The notes beneath the pieces were generated by a model that saw only the letters and a list, made by a program, of their open reading frames with translations, had not been told where the DNA came from and ran no database searches. Position numbers and translations under genes: made by a program. Positions 44,532 to 53,665 of a stretch of 64,000 nt of DNA are shown piece by piece. Positions within the stretch are counted from its first letter, which is position 1; the number at the start of each line of letters is the position of its first letter. The DNA is from Corynebacterium uberis (GTDB lineage Bacteria > Actinomycetota > Actinomycetes > Mycobacteriales > Mycobacteriaceae), in the NCBI RefSeq assembly GCF_020616335.1, contig NZ_CP085051.1, positions 1,798,001 to 1,862,000 of the forward strand. The letters are read 5' to 3'.

Positions 44532-45176
44532 TCACAACACTGTCATCGCACCCCGGACCAGGAGCACGCTGCCAAAGATCATGAAGATTGACCCGGAGAC
44601 AATGTCTATCCACGGCCCGGCGCGCAGCAGCCGTCGGCGCACCGCCTTGGTGGAAATGATCAGCGCCATGCAGATGAAGTAGATCAGCGACGTCCCGCAC
44701 AGCGCCGCGATCATGACCAACGATTCCGCCACGGAAGGGTGTGCTGGCATGGCTGGGGCCACGATGGCCGCCAGGAAGAGCACAATTTTGGGGTTGGACA
44801 GGTTCGTGGCCAGGGCTAGGCGTGCGCTGCGCCAGGGGCTGCCTAGGGCTTGGGTTGCGGCGAATTCGTCATGCACGGGCAGGCGCCGGGCGCGCAGTCC
44901 GCCGCTGGTCATGGCGCGTCCCATGAGGAAGAGGAACAGTCCGCCGCACAGTTCGATGAGGCCCACCAGGGCCGGATAGCGCGTCAGTAGTGCGGCGGCG
45001 CCGAATACCGTGAGGCTGACCCACATGATCACCCCGAGGTGGAGCGCGAACACCGCGGTTAACGCGTGCCGGCGCGACTTGGTGGCAAGGCGGGTGACCA
45101 GCAGGACGTCAGGCCCGGGCGAGGCCGCTCCGATGAGGTTGAGGACGACAACGGAGAGGATCGCTCCTACGTTCAT
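44532..45176 (-). CDS. LysE/RhtB-family exporter
   Basis: The 214-residue membrane protein has five to six helices and the family signature LIGAASPGPDVLLVTRLA near residue 14. Conserved blocks are LGVIMWVSLTVFG, NLSNPKIVLFLAAIV and the C-terminal RRLLRAGPWIDIVSGSIFMIFG. Members export amino acids or related small molecules; the substrate is not known here. The ankyrin protein gene downstream of rsfS-holA order ends in a 4-nt overlap with its start. Confidence 0.9.
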   Translation of the reverse strand: MNVGAILSVVVLNLIGAASPGPDVLLVTRLATKSRRHALTAVFALHLGVIMWVSLTVFGAAALLTRYPALVGLIELCGGLFLFLMGRAMTSGGLRARRLPVHDEFAATQALGSPWRSARLALATNLSNPKIVLFLAAIVAPAMPAHPSVAESLVMIAALCGTSLIYFICMALIISTKAVRRRLLRAGPWIDIVSGSIFMIFGSVLLVRGAMTVL

Positions 45177-45637
45177 TGCAGGCGACCCACCAGATCTTCC
45201 CGGCCGAACATGCGGGCGGTGTCCAGGGCTGTGGGGGTTCCTGCCAGGGGGTCTGCACCGGCGGCGATCAGGGCGTCTACTACCGCGTCTTCACGCTTGA
45301 ATATTGCTCCGGCCAGCGGTGACTGGCCGCGATCGTTGAGCGTGTTGGGGTCTGCCCCCAGTTCCACCAGCCCGGTGACCAGGTCTGCGTGGCCGGCGTA
45401 GGCGGCCAGCATGAGGAAGGTGTTGCCTTCCTGGTTTTTCAGGTCCACCGGCACTCCTGCTCGGATGTAGTCGAGAAGCGTGGGTTCGCCGCTGCGGGCG
45501 AGGTCAAAGAGGCGACCGGCGAACTGGGCAACGTCGTCGGGGGTTTGTCCGGTTGGCTGGGCCCCGTTCGGATCAGGCTGGATGCCGTTCGGATCAGCCT
45601 GGGCGCCGTTCGGGTCACCCTGGTGGGGAGTGCTCAT
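45173..45637 (-). CDS. Ankyrin-repeat protein
   Basis: The 154-residue protein has an N-terminal run of DPNG repeats (about residues 5-30) and then three to four ankyrin repeats: EPTLLDYIRAGVPVDLKNQE, NTFLMLAAYAGHADLVTGLV, SPLAGAIFKREDAVVDALI, and TALDTARMFGREDLVGRL. It is cytoplasmic with no signal. It overlaps the exporter gene by 4 nt, so the two are co-translated. Role unknown; ankyrin proteins bind other proteins. Confidence 0.88.
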   Translation of the reverse strand: MSTPHQGDPNGAQADPNGIQPDPNGAQPTGQTPDDVAQFAGRLFDLARSGEPTLLDYIRAGVPVDLKNQEGNTFLMLAAYAGHADLVTGLVELGADPNTLNDRGQSPLAGAIFKREDAVVDALIAAGADPLAGTPTALDTARMFGREDLVGRLQ

Positions 45638-45696
45638 GGTCTACAGATCATAAGGCAGCGGGGGTGGGCCCCCTCCCAGGTGGGTAAGCCCGTGGT

Positions 45697-46629
45697 CTAG
45701 CCGGCGAGTTCCGCGATGCGGGACACGGCGGATTCCACGGCGAATTCTGGTTGGCCGCCTTGGCCTTTGACGGTCGCGTCCAGGTCTGCCATGAGGATGA
45801 CGGCGCGGGAGACGGCGTCTGTGTTCCAGCGGCGGGCTACTTTAGCGGTCTTTTCTATGACGAAGGGGTGGGCGCCGAGGGTGGCGGCGAGCCCGCGGGC
45901 GTCGATACGCCCTGTGGTGGAGTACAGCCGCGCGATCATGCCTACTTTGGAGCTGAGCGCGCCTGCAATGGCTACGGGGCTCATGCCGAGTTGGAGTGCC
46001 CGGCGCGTGGCGGCCAGGGCTCGGGAGCGTTGGCCGCCGACGGCCCAGTCGGCGATGTCGAAACTGGAGATTTCGGCTACCCCTGAGTAGTAGGCGCGCA
46101 CGGTGGCCACTGTGACTTCCCCGTCCGCATCGGAGCAGAGTTGCGCCACGGCGGAGGCGAGTTCGCGCAGGTCAGAGCCGACTCCTTCGAGGAGCGCATG
46201 GACAACATCGGGGGTGACTTTGTGTCCGTGGCTGCGAAATTCCTGCGTGACCCAGCCGGGCAGTTCGCGTTGGCGGACTTCGTCGGCGTGGTGGACGTGT
46301 GCCATCTTGGTCAGCTTGGTTGCCAGTGCCTTTTGGCGCCCGCCCCCAGTGTGCTCGATGATCAGGGTGATGCCGGGGCCGGGGTCGCGGACCAGGCCGA
46401 CCAGCAGTTCGGCCGGTTCCTTGCCCGCGGATTCGGCGTGCTGGAGGACTACCACGCGTTCGTCGGCAAACAGGGAGGGTGAGACGAGTTCCAGCAGTTC
46501 GCCGCTGGTGATTTCTCCGGCGTTCATCGTGGTCACCGTCGCCCCAGGGATGGCGCCGACGATCTGTTCGCGGGTGCGCTGCCGCACGAACTCCTCCGGC
46601 CCCACGATGAGGTGCACCTGCTCGTTCAT
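45697..46629 (-). CDS. holA: DNA polymerase III delta subunit
   Basis: The 310-residue clamp-loader subunit opens sliding clamps. It starts MNEQVHLIVGPEEFVRQRTR, keeps LFADERVVVLQHAES, ITLIIEHTGGGRQKAL and the C-terminal SSFDIADWAVGGQRSRALA helical domain. The ATG at 46629 has GGTGGG close upstream; a start at 46638 (MVGM) is possible. It follows comEC after about 25 nt in the conserved comEA-comEC-holA order. Confidence 0.93.
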   Translation of the reverse strand: MNEQVHLIVGPEEFVRQRTREQIVGAIPGATVTTMNAGEITSGELLELVSPSLFADERVVVLQHAESAGKEPAELLVGLVRDPGPGITLIIEHTGGGRQKALATKLTKMAHVHHADEVRQRELPGWVTQEFRSHGHKVTPDVVHALLEGVGSDLRELASAVAQLCSDADGEVTVATVRAYYSGVAEISSFDIADWAVGGQRSRALAATRRALQLGMSPVAIAGALSSKVGMIARLYSTTGRIDARGLAATLGAHPFVIEKTAKVARRWNTDAVSRAVILMADLDATVKGQGGQPEFAVESAVSRIAELAG

Positions 46630-46654
46630 GCCCACCATCGTGCCACGCGCGGGG

Positions 46655-48319
46655 CTAGAACCGACCGTCGGCTGCCCGCTGCGTGCCATCGCGCAGGATC
46701 TCCACGGGGCCGTCGCGGGCGGGAAAGACCACGGGCACCCCCTGCGGCGTGACCGTCGGGCGGCGCGCGGGAGCGCCGCTGGCATCGCGCACCACCACCA
46801 GTTGCGTGCCGGGTGGAACATCGAGGGCGTCGTCACGCTTATCGACGACCACCGTGGTCAACGTCCCCATATCCACTGCCGGTGCCCGCAGGGGCTGCGG
46901 GACTCCCACCACGGTGACCACCGCAGCGCAGGCCAGCACGGCGCAGGTCAGCCGGACTCTGCCCGTCGCCCAGCCATAGCCCACCCAGCCGTACGCCACT
47001 AGGACGGCCACCGGGCCCACCCCCAGGCTCGCACCGGGCAGCGCAGCCAGGTGCACCGCCACCTGGCCGATCCACCACGTGCACGGCGAAATCAGCCGCA
47101 CCAGTGCCACCGCGATGGGCGGGCTGACGCATCCGACCACCACGGCGATCAGCCCCACCACCGTCACCGGCGGAACCATCGCTGCCACGGCGACGTTGGC
47201 TACCACGGAGACCACCGGAACCTTGCCTGCCATCGCTGCGATGAGCGGTGCGGTGACCACGTCTGCCGCCACGGCGACCGCCACGGCACGGACCACCACG
47301 TCTGGCACCTGCCAGCGCGCCACGCACGCCAGCTGCCCGTAGATGGCGGGAAACAGCGCCACGATTCCTGCCGTTGCCCCCACCGACAGCGCAAACCCCC
47401 ACTGGCAGGCCAGCTGCGAATCCCAGCCCACCAACGCCACCACCGCCAGGCACAACCCATGGATCGGCGGCACGCGGCTGGAACCCACCACGGCAAGAAC
47501 CCCCACGGTGCCCGTCACGGCCGCGCGCAGCACCGACGCCTCCGGGCCCACCACCGTGCAAAAGACCAGCAGGAGACCCAGCGCACAGGCGGCCTGCACC
47601 CGCGGGCCCAGCGTCAGCCACCGACACAGCACTATCGCGCAGCTGCACACGATGGTCACGTTCGCCCCAGAGACCGCAGACAGGTGGCTTAGGCCCGTAT
47701 CCAGGCATGCCTGGTGCAGCTGGGCGTCCTCCAGGGAGGTATCCCCCACCACCATGCCGGGGACCAAGCCGCGGGAATGCCCGGAAACAGCCTGGGTGAC
47801 CACATCCCGGAACTGGCTGCGAATGTCAGCTACCTGGCCCGCCCACCCCGAAGGCGGCTGCGCCACCACGCTGTGGGCCCGGCCGCTAAAGGCGTTGACC
47901 CCTGCCTCTGCCACCGGCTGCCACCGGGCCCGCACCACCACCTGTGTGCCGGCGGGAAAATCTGCCTCCTGCGGGCTTATCACCCGCAGCGTCCCAGGGC
48001 GACCGGCCACCCGCAGCACCAGGAGCCAGGGGTGCTCCGGCGAATTGATCTGCACCGCCGCCCGCTCCAGCGCGCCGCGAACCTCCACCGGGGGTTCTAT
48101 CGACCCGGCGCGCACCCGCGCCTGCGCGATGATCCCCACCACCGCGGGCACCACCCCAAGGATGACGGCCTGGCCGGGTTGGCGCAGCCACGCTGCCACC
48201 GCCACCAGGATTGCCACGGCGAGGACGGACAGCGCCACTACCCAGTGGTGCCGGCTGACTACCGCGGCACAGATCAGCCATGCGGCCGCCGCGACGGGCA
48301 CCAGGCGCAGCTCGTTCAC
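46655..48319 (-). CDS. comEC: ComEC/Rec2-family DNA-uptake channel, short form
   Basis: The 554-residue membrane protein has an N-terminal helical pair, an OB-like extracytoplasmic region, then the Competence domain with LVPGMVVGDTSLEDAQLHQA, TGLSHLSAVSGANVTIVCS and about nine helices (from residue 230 on). It ends after a short soluble tail and lacks the C-terminal metallo-beta-lactamase domain of Bacillus ComEC (about 776 residues). In naturally competent bacteria it passes single-stranded DNA into the cell. The start overlaps the end of comEA by 4 nt. Short ComEC forms are usual in corynebacteria and mycobacteria, where competence is not established. Confidence 0.9.
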   Translation of the reverse strand: MNELRLVPVAAAAWLICAAVVSRHHWVVALSVLAVAILVAVAAWLRQPGQAVILGVVPAVVGIIAQARVRAGSIEPPVEVRGALERAAVQINSPEHPWLLVLRVAGRPGTLRVISPQEADFPAGTQVVVRARWQPVAEAGVNAFSGRAHSVVAQPPSGWAGQVADIRSQFRDVVTQAVSGHSRGLVPGMVVGDTSLEDAQLHQACLDTGLSHLSAVSGANVTIVCSCAIVLCRWLTLGPRVQAACALGLLLVFCTVVGPEASVLRAAVTGTVGVLAVVGSSRVPPIHGLCLAVVALVGWDSQLACQWGFALSVGATAGIVALFPAIYGQLACVARWQVPDVVVRAVAVAVAADVVTAPLIAAMAGKVPVVSVVANVAVAAMVPPVTVVGLIAVVVGCVSPPIAVALVRLISPCTWWIGQVAVHLAALPGASLGVGPVAVLVAYGWVGYGWATGRVRLTCAVLACAAVVTVVGVPQPLRAPAVDMGTLTTVVVDKRDDALDVPPGTQLVVVRDASGAPARRPTVTPQGVPVVFPARDGPVEILRDGTQRAADGRF

Positions 48320-48999
48320 AGGCTCACCTGGCTGCTGATCGCCTCAAACTTGGCTGGGCCTATGCCGCGGACCTCTTTGAGCTGGGCGACATCGCTAAAC
48401 CCGCCGATCTTGTCGCGGTAGTCCACGATCGCCGTGGCGGTGACCTTGCCCACCCCGTCAAGGGCCATGAGTTCTTCAACGCTTGCGGAGTTGAGCGAGA
48501 CCATGCCCCCTGCCCCACCGCCGGGGGCGGATCCGACCGCAGGGGCCGGGGCGGCGACGGCCTGCCCGGGCGCTGGGACGGCGAGCTGTTCGCCGTCGGA
48601 AAGCTTGCGCGCCAGGTTCAGCGTGTCAACCTGGGCGCCGGGATGCGGGCGGGCGTGGTCGAGGGCATCGGCAACCCGGGCGCCCGGGGCGAGCGTGACC
48701 AGCCCGGGGTGTTCGACATCGCCGATGACTGCCACGACCAGCTCGTTGGGGTGTTCCTGCGTGGGCTCTGCGGGCATGCTCGCCTGGGCGGCGGCCAGCT
48801 GTGCCGGCAGGGTGGCATCCATGTCGTCGGCTGGGCGGGCGACAACCCACCAGCCGCCTAGCGCAACAACGGCCAGCGCGCCTGCGGCAATGCCCTGCCG
48901 CGCCGAGATGTGCCAGCGCTGCGGCGGGTAGGTGACCTCCATGAGGTCTTCTTCCCCCGTGGGTCGAGTCAGCTCCTTGAGCCTGTCCACAACGTCCAT
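48316..48999 (-). CDS. comEA: ComEA-family DNA-binding protein
   Basis: The 227-residue protein has a cytoplasmic lead of about 30 residues and one membrane segment (about 37-53). A SLBB-like domain (about 87-142) is followed by a Gly/Pro/Ala linker and two helix-hairpin-helix motifs at the end (SLNSASVEELMALDGVGKVT and LKEVRGIGPAKFEAI). It would present double-stranded DNA to ComEC. The ATG at 48999 (MDVVDRLKEL) is preferred; the frame extends 15 codons further. It overlaps comEC by 4 nt. Confidence 0.92.
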   Translation of the reverse strand: MDVVDRLKELTRPTGEEDLMEVTYPPQRWHISARQGIAAGALAVVALGGWWVVARPADDMDATLPAQLAAAQASMPAEPTQEHPNELVVAVIGDVEHPGLVTLAPGARVADALDHARPHPGAQVDTLNLARKLSDGEQLAVPAPGQAVAAPAPAVGSAPGGGAGGMVSLNSASVEELMALDGVGKVTATAIVDYRDKIGGFSDVAQLKEVRGIGPAKFEAISSQVSL

Positions 49000-49077
49000 G
49001 CCCGCGCAGACTAGCCCGCCCACGCCGGAGCGCACCCCGGACAAGAGCGCGCTGCGAAGCCCGGCTGTGGATAACCC

Positions 49078-49887
49078 TTATTCGTCCACAGTCACCGCAC
49101 CCGGCCAGTGCGCCGCGGTTGCCTCCGGCACCACGGACACACCAATGGCCCCCGGGCCCGAATGGGCGGCCAGCGCCTCGGTGAGGGAACCCGTCAGAAC
49201 CGTCGAACCCGCGGGAACAACCGCCTCAAGCATGGCGGCAAGCCGGTGGGTAGCCTCGCGCGCCTCATACTCCTGGAGGGCCACCACCCCGGGCCGATCG
49301 CCCAAAAATGCGCTCACCAGGTCCGTCAGCCGCGTAAAGGCCTTGGATTGGGTGCGGGTTTTGGTGGCAAGCTCCACCTTGCCGCGGCTAATCGCCATGA
49401 TCGGTTTGGTAGCCAGCGCCGTGGACACCACCGCCGTGGCCGCGGACATGCGCCCGGAGCGGCGCAGCTCATCAAGGCGGTGCAGGTAGAGCCAGGTGGC
49501 GCTGCGATCCAGCACGTCAACCGCCGCGTGGTAGCAGGCGTCCAGGTCTGCGCCCGCGCGGGCCTGCTCGGCTGCGGCGACGGCCGCCAGCCCTACTGCC
49601 GCGCCGACGGTGGGGGTGTCAACGACGCGCACGGTGGCGTCGAAAAGCGCTGCGGCCTGCACCGCGGCGGACCAGGTTTGGGAGAGCTCCTTGGGCACGT
49701 GGAGCGCCACCACCCCGGCGTCGCCGCCGCGCTCGAGCTGCCGGGCGTAGGCGGCGCACAGTTCCAGGGCGCTCAGGCCGGCCGTGGTCGTGCCCGTGGT
49801 GTGCACGTCCAGCACGGTGATGTCCCAGTGCCGCGCCACCTGCGGCGGCAGGTTGGCCGCGGAGTCCACCACGATGCGCACGCTCAT
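49078..49887 (-). CDS. DegV-family fatty-acid-binding protein
   Basis: The 269-residue cytoplasmic protein starts MSVRIVVDSAANLPPQ, the DegV opening. LHVPKELSQTWSAAVQAA, VDTPTVGAAVGLAAV and ISRGKVELATKTRTQSKAF match the family blocks that line the fatty-acid pocket. GGGGAGC lies upstream of the ATG at 49887. It lies between gpgP (5 nt before) and comEA in an order shared with mycobacteria. DegV proteins bind fatty acids and some present them to fatty-acid kinase. Confidence 0.9.
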   Translation of the reverse strand: MSVRIVVDSAANLPPQVARHWDITVLDVHTTGTTTAGLSALELCAAYARQLERGGDAGVVALHVPKELSQTWSAAVQAAALFDATVRVVDTPTVGAAVGLAAVAAAEQARAGADLDACYHAAVDVLDRSATWLYLHRLDELRRSGRMSAATAVVSTALATKPIMAISRGKVELATKTRTQSKAFTRLTDLVSAFLGDRPGVVALQEYEAREATHRLAAMLEAVVPAGSTVLTGSLTEALAAHSGPGAIGVSVVPEATAAHWPGAVTVDE

Positions 49888-49892
49888 GACCG

Positions 49893-50579
49893 TCAGCTCC
49901 CCGCTCCCACGTTCCAGCCGGCCAGGTACCACTGGGCCTGCGGGTCCTCCGGGTCAATGCGTGCGTCTGTGACAGAGTCTGCTTCGGCACTGCCATGTTC
50001 GTAGGGGCGGCGGGCCACCAGCTGCGACCAGCGCGTGTTTCCCAGCCCCCCGAGCAGCGGGTATTGCTCCGTGGCCAGCCCCAGCAGGTTGCTCGTCAGC
50101 GCGGAGATGGTGCCCCCGTGGGCGACCAACAGCACGGGGCGCTCATCCCACTGCGGGTAGGAGGCCATCAGTTCATCGACAACCGGGCGGGCCCGGCGCG
50201 CAACCTCTAGGCGGGACTCACCGCCCGGCGGGGCCCAGGTGGCGTCGTGGCGCCAGTAGGCCCGCGCCCCCGGGTGATCGCCGTCGACCTCCACGTGGGT
50301 ACGTCCCTGCCAGGCACCGAGGTGGGTTTCGCGCAGGCGCGCATCAACACGCGCAACACCCACGCCGACCTGTTCGGCGATGAGCTGGGCGGTGTCTGCC
50401 GCACGCTTGAGGTCGGAGGAGATGATCAGCCCAATGTTGGCGTCCGCCAGGCTGCGGCCGGCCGCGATGGCCTGGTCGCGGCCGCGTTCGGAGAGATCTG
50501 TGTCAAGCTGGCCCTGCATCCGGCGGGTGGCGTTGTAGGTGGTCTCGCCGTGCCGGATCATCAACAATTGCCGGGTCAT
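49893..50579 (-). CDS. gpgP: Histidine phosphatase, probable glucosyl-3-phosphoglycerate phosphatase
   Basis: The 228-residue phosphoglycerate-mutase-fold enzyme has the phospho-His motif LMIRHGETTYN, then RRMQGQLDTDLSERG, the second Arg/His set (SSDLKRAADTAQ, VAHGGTISAL) and ETHLGAWQGRTH. In mycobacteria the gene at this position (Rv2419c) makes glucosylglycerate from glucosyl-3-phosphoglycerate on the way to methylglucose lipopolysaccharide. That assignment here rests on synteny. It lies between rsfS and degV. Confidence 0.8.
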   Translation of the reverse strand: MTRQLLMIRHGETTYNATRRMQGQLDTDLSERGRDQAIAAGRSLADANIGLIISSDLKRAADTAQLIAEQVGVGVARVDARLRETHLGAWQGRTHVEVDGDHPGARAYWRHDATWAPPGGESRLEVARRARPVVDELMASYPQWDERPVLLVAHGGTISALTSNLLGLATEQYPLLGGLGNTRWSQLVARRPYEHGSAEADSVTDARIDPEDPQAQWYLAGWNVGAGS

Positions 50580-50590
50580 GGGTGGTGCCT

Positions 50591-51061
50591 TTAGAACTGC
50601 TCGTCGTCTTCGGGTCCGGCCTGCGCCAGCGGGATGTCTTCCAGGGAGGTCACCGTGCGCACGTCAACCTCGCTGGCCCAGCTGCCCGGGCGCTCCGGGG
50701 CGGGAATGCCCTCAATGTCCACCAGCGGGCAGTCCCGGTAGAGGCGATCCAGGCCATAAAACTCGCGCTCGGCGGCGCGCTGAATGTGCACCACCACGGC
50801 GCCGTAATCGAGCAGCACCCAGCGGTTTTCCCGGTTGCCCTCGCGGCGCAGCGGCTCATACCCGTGCTCGGAGAGCTGGTCTTCTACCTCCTCGACGATG
50901 GCGCGCACCTGGCGCTCATTGTCGGCAGAGGCGATGACAAAGCAATCGCTAATGGCCATGACATTAGCGACGTCGATGACCGCAATGTTGTCAGCCTGCT
51001 TCTCATCGGCGGCACGCGCCGCGATGGTGGCAAGTTCTAGGGAAGAATCGGTAACAGTCAC
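50591..51061 (-). CDS. rsfS: Ribosome silencing factor
   Basis: The 156-residue Iojap/RsfS protein binds ribosomal protein L14 and blocks subunit joining when nutrients are short. It has IAARAADEKQADNIAVIDVA, SDCFVIASADNERQVRAIV and the conserved WVLLDYGAVVVHI with REFYGLDRLYRDCP. A C-terminal extension of about 40 residues follows the domain. It precedes gpgP by 11 nt and follows nadD after a 114-bp gap. Confidence 0.95.
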   Translation of the reverse strand: MTVTDSSLELATIAARAADEKQADNIAVIDVANVMAISDCFVIASADNERQVRAIVEEVEDQLSEHGYEPLRREGNRENRWVLLDYGAVVVHIQRAAEREFYGLDRLYRDCPLVDIEGIPAPERPGSWASEVDVRTVTSLEDIPLAQAGPEDDEQF

Positions 51062-51175
51062 TCAAGTCCTTTGCGTGTTCACCCCGGAAGTCCGTGAGTG
51101 CAGGAACCGGGAAGAGTCGTATCCACCGGCTATATTTCCACGCCTGGGCCCCTATTTGCCACTTGGGTCGCGCGT

Positions 51176-51841
51176 TCAGTCACCGGCTGGGCTGCCGTAG
51201 AGGCCGCGCTTGGCAATGTATTGCACCACCCCGTCGGGCACCAGGTACCACACCGGCTGCCCGCGCTGGGCCCGCCTGCGGCAATCGGTCGATGAGATCG
51301 CCATGGCGGGGACGTCGATAAGCGAGACCCGCTCCCGGTGCACCTCCGGAACCAAATCCTGGCTGAGCTCATAGCCGGGCCGGGTCACCCCGATAAAATG
51401 TGCGAGGTCAAACATGGCTTCCCAATCGCGCCAGGTGACAATGGTGGCCAGCGCGTCCGCACCGATGATAAAGAACAACTCCGCGTCCGGAAACTGGGCG
51501 TGAATATCACGCAGCGTGTCAATGGTATAGGTAGGCCCGGGGCGGTCAATGTCCACCCGGCTGACACTAAAGCGTGGGTTGGAGGCCGTGGCCACCACCG
51601 TCATCAGGTAGCGATCCTCCGCCGCAGACACCTGACGATCCGCCTTCTGCCAGGGCTGACCCGTGGGCACGAAGATCACGCTGTCTAAGTGGAACCGCCA
51701 CGCGACCTCGCTGGCGGCAACCAGGTGCCCGTGGTGAATGGGGTCAAAGGTCCCGCCCATAATTCCGATGCGCAGCCGGCCATCGGCAAGACTGTGCGCG
51801 GCATTGACCACTGCGGGATTATCGTGAGACAACTCAACCAT
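51176..51841 (-). CDS. nadD: Nicotinate-nucleotide adenylyltransferase
   Basis: The 221-residue enzyme makes deamido-NAD from nicotinate mononucleotide and ATP. The nucleotidyltransferase motif [17 protein letters not shown] sits near residue 28 after a 25-residue lead, [12 protein letters not shown] follows, and the ISSTDCRRR motif near the end is the family's ISST.(I/L)R site with a Cys. It lies upstream of rsfS, the usual order. Confidence 0.95.
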   Translation of the reverse strand: MVELSHDNPAVVNAAHSLADGRLRIGIMGGTFDPIHHGHLVAASEVAWRFHLDSVIFVPTGQPWQKADRQVSAAEDRYLMTVVATASNPRFSVSRVDIDRPGPTYTIDTLRDIHAQFPDAELFFIIGADALATIVTWRDWEAMFDLAHFIGVTRPGYELSQDLVPEVHRERVSLIDVPAMAISSTDCRRRAQRGQPVWYLVPDGVVQYIAKRGLYGSPAGD

Positions 51842-51907
51842 GACGTGTGCGGGTCCCTTGTGCGGTAGAAGGTGCGCAGAAATAGCGAAAAAGCAGTTTT
51901 CCCGATT

Positions 51908-53623
51908 CTAGAACCCCGCTAATTCAGCAACACCACCCGGCACCGGGACTGCCACCCCAGGCACCGGGGAATTGATCACCTGCATCGCCGACGGGGTGAC
52001 CTTGAGATACACCTCGTGGAAGCGCTGCCCGCCCAGGTATCCAGCAAGAAAAGCGGCAAGTTCGGGGTCGGTGCTGGCGGCCGCGCGGGTGGCCTCCGGG
52101 ACCTCAAACGCCGCCGCGTAGTTGCGCGGTACCGCCTGAACAAGCCCGGCCGGGCGCGCCCCAAACTCGCCATCACCGGGCAGCGCCCGCATACTCAGCG
52201 GCGTGCCCATCCTCCCGTCGATCGTGTGCAGGACCAGCGGATAGGCCCGTCCACCCACCGTGAGCGTGACGTCGCGCCGCGGGGATGCGTAGGCAAAGTG
52301 CTCCACGCTTATCGACGCCCCCGGGGCCACCTCTCCTGCAAAGTTGAACTCCGATGGCGCCGCGAGCGTGTCTTCAGAACGATCGCGCGGTGAGTTTTCC
52401 AACTCCCTGCCGCGCACGGGTTGGTCCGTCACGCTAAACGCCCACGCGGGATCCCCGAGCGCTTTATGCCAATAGCCGGTGCGACCGGCAGCGTCTATTC
52501 CTTCCACGCTCAATTCCCGGTTGCTTGAGCCCGGCGCGGTGGAATGCACAGAAATCCGATCGGTGATCCGTCCCGGGATTTTGGGCTGGTGGTGCCAGTC
52601 ATCGGCGGGAAGCCCGATGGGGGCGGTATTCGGATCCAGCCGGTGGCGTGCGGCGTCGGCGGCCTCCGGCCGCGGGTCATCGCCCCAGACGTAGCGGAAC
52701 TGGGCGGGATCCGAGCCGTTGACGTCAAAGTCACTTAAACGGGTGTACATGTCCCCGTACTTGTTGGTCACCACGACCACCGATCCCGACGCGGAGACCG
52801 ACTGCGCCTGGAAGCGCGAGTTCAGCGGCATGCCCACCTCATAGGAGTAATCGCGCGCCAGCCAGGGGTCGAGCATGTACAGCCGCGAGCCGTCCTCACT
52901 GAGCGCAAGAACCTGGGTGACCTTGGCCAAGGACACCGGCTGGTGCTTGCCATCCGGGGTGTCATAGGTCAGGTCGGTATGGTTTCCGATGAGACTCAAC
53001 ACCCACCGTCCCGGCTGCGTGGTGGGAGACTGAAGCCCCTTTCCCAACCACACCGGCCCGCCCCAGGCGCGTATCCACCCCCAACGATTCGGGCTGGATA
53101 GCAGGTTGGACAGCGTGTACATCCAGCCTGCCTCATCCAGGGCGACCAGGGCGTCATCGTTCAGCGAGATCCCCACAATGTGCCCGGCAAGGCAGTCCGG
53201 GGTGGGTAGCTCACGCCACTGCTCCACCACCGCGGCATCCTGCGCCGGGCGGGGGCGCACAAACAGCCGACCGGCATGCAGCGCGACGTCGATGAGATCG
53301 TTGAAGCCTTGCGTGTTATCCCGCAGGTCTACCCGCTGGGGAAGAAATTGGGCAGGGCCGACCACCGGCAGCTCGTCCCAGCCCGCGCGCCCGTAATCCG
53401 GGGCGACCAAGCCCAGCGGGAATTGGCCGTTACCTTTGCGTACATCCCCCAGCTGGGGCACACAGGGTGCCGGGCCACTCGATGCGGGCACAACAGGCTG
53501 TGGGGAATCCGGTGCCGCAGCCGCGGAAGCGGCGGCACTCGTCGCGGCGGCGGTGAGCGCAACCGCAAGCAGGGTTGCTGGCATTGTTCGCCAGTGGCGT
53601 GGGGTACGGGGCGAGCGGTTCAT
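51908..53623 (-). CDS. Large secreted protein of unknown function
   Basis: The 571-residue product starts MNRSPRTPRHWRTMPATLL with a signal peptide cut after ASAAAA (about residue 35). The ATG at 53623 has AAGGAG 6 nt upstream, an unusually clear ribosome site for this window. The mature part is beta-rich with regularly spaced Trp/Tyr (GQFPLGLVAPDYGRAGW, GWIRAWGGPVWLG, DVTLTVGGRAYPLVL) and may form a propeller. Two cysteines lie in the mature N-terminal third. No catalytic motif is recognised. It is preceded by a cutinase-like gene on the same strand, so both are exported and probably one operon. Confidence 0.8.
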   Translation of the reverse strand: MNRSPRTPRHWRTMPATLLAVALTAAATSAAASAAAAPDSPQPVVPASSGPAPCVPQLGDVRKGNGQFPLGLVAPDYGRAGWDELPVVGPAQFLPQRVDLRDNTQGFNDLIDVALHAGRLFVRPRPAQDAAVVEQWRELPTPDCLAGHIVGISLNDDALVALDEAGWMYTLSNLLSSPNRWGWIRAWGGPVWLGKGLQSPTTQPGRWVLSLIGNHTDLTYDTPDGKHQPVSLAKVTQVLALSEDGSRLYMLDPWLARDYSYEVGMPLNSRFQAQSVSASGSVVVVTNKYGDMYTRLSDFDVNGSDPAQFRYVWGDDPRPEAADAARHRLDPNTAPIGLPADDWHHQPKIPGRITDRISVHSTAPGSSNRELSVEGIDAAGRTGYWHKALGDPAWAFSVTDQPVRGRELENSPRDRSEDTLAAPSEFNFAGEVAPGASISVEHFAYASPRRDVTLTVGGRAYPLVLHTIDGRMGTPLSMRALPGDGEFGARPAGLVQAVPRNYAAAFEVPEATRAAASTDPELAAFLAGYLGGQRFHEVYLKVTPSAMQVINSPVPGVAVPVPGGVAELAGF

Positions 53624-53665
53624 GGCATCTCCTTGCTGGTGTGGCGGCGCCAAGGCGAAACGCTG

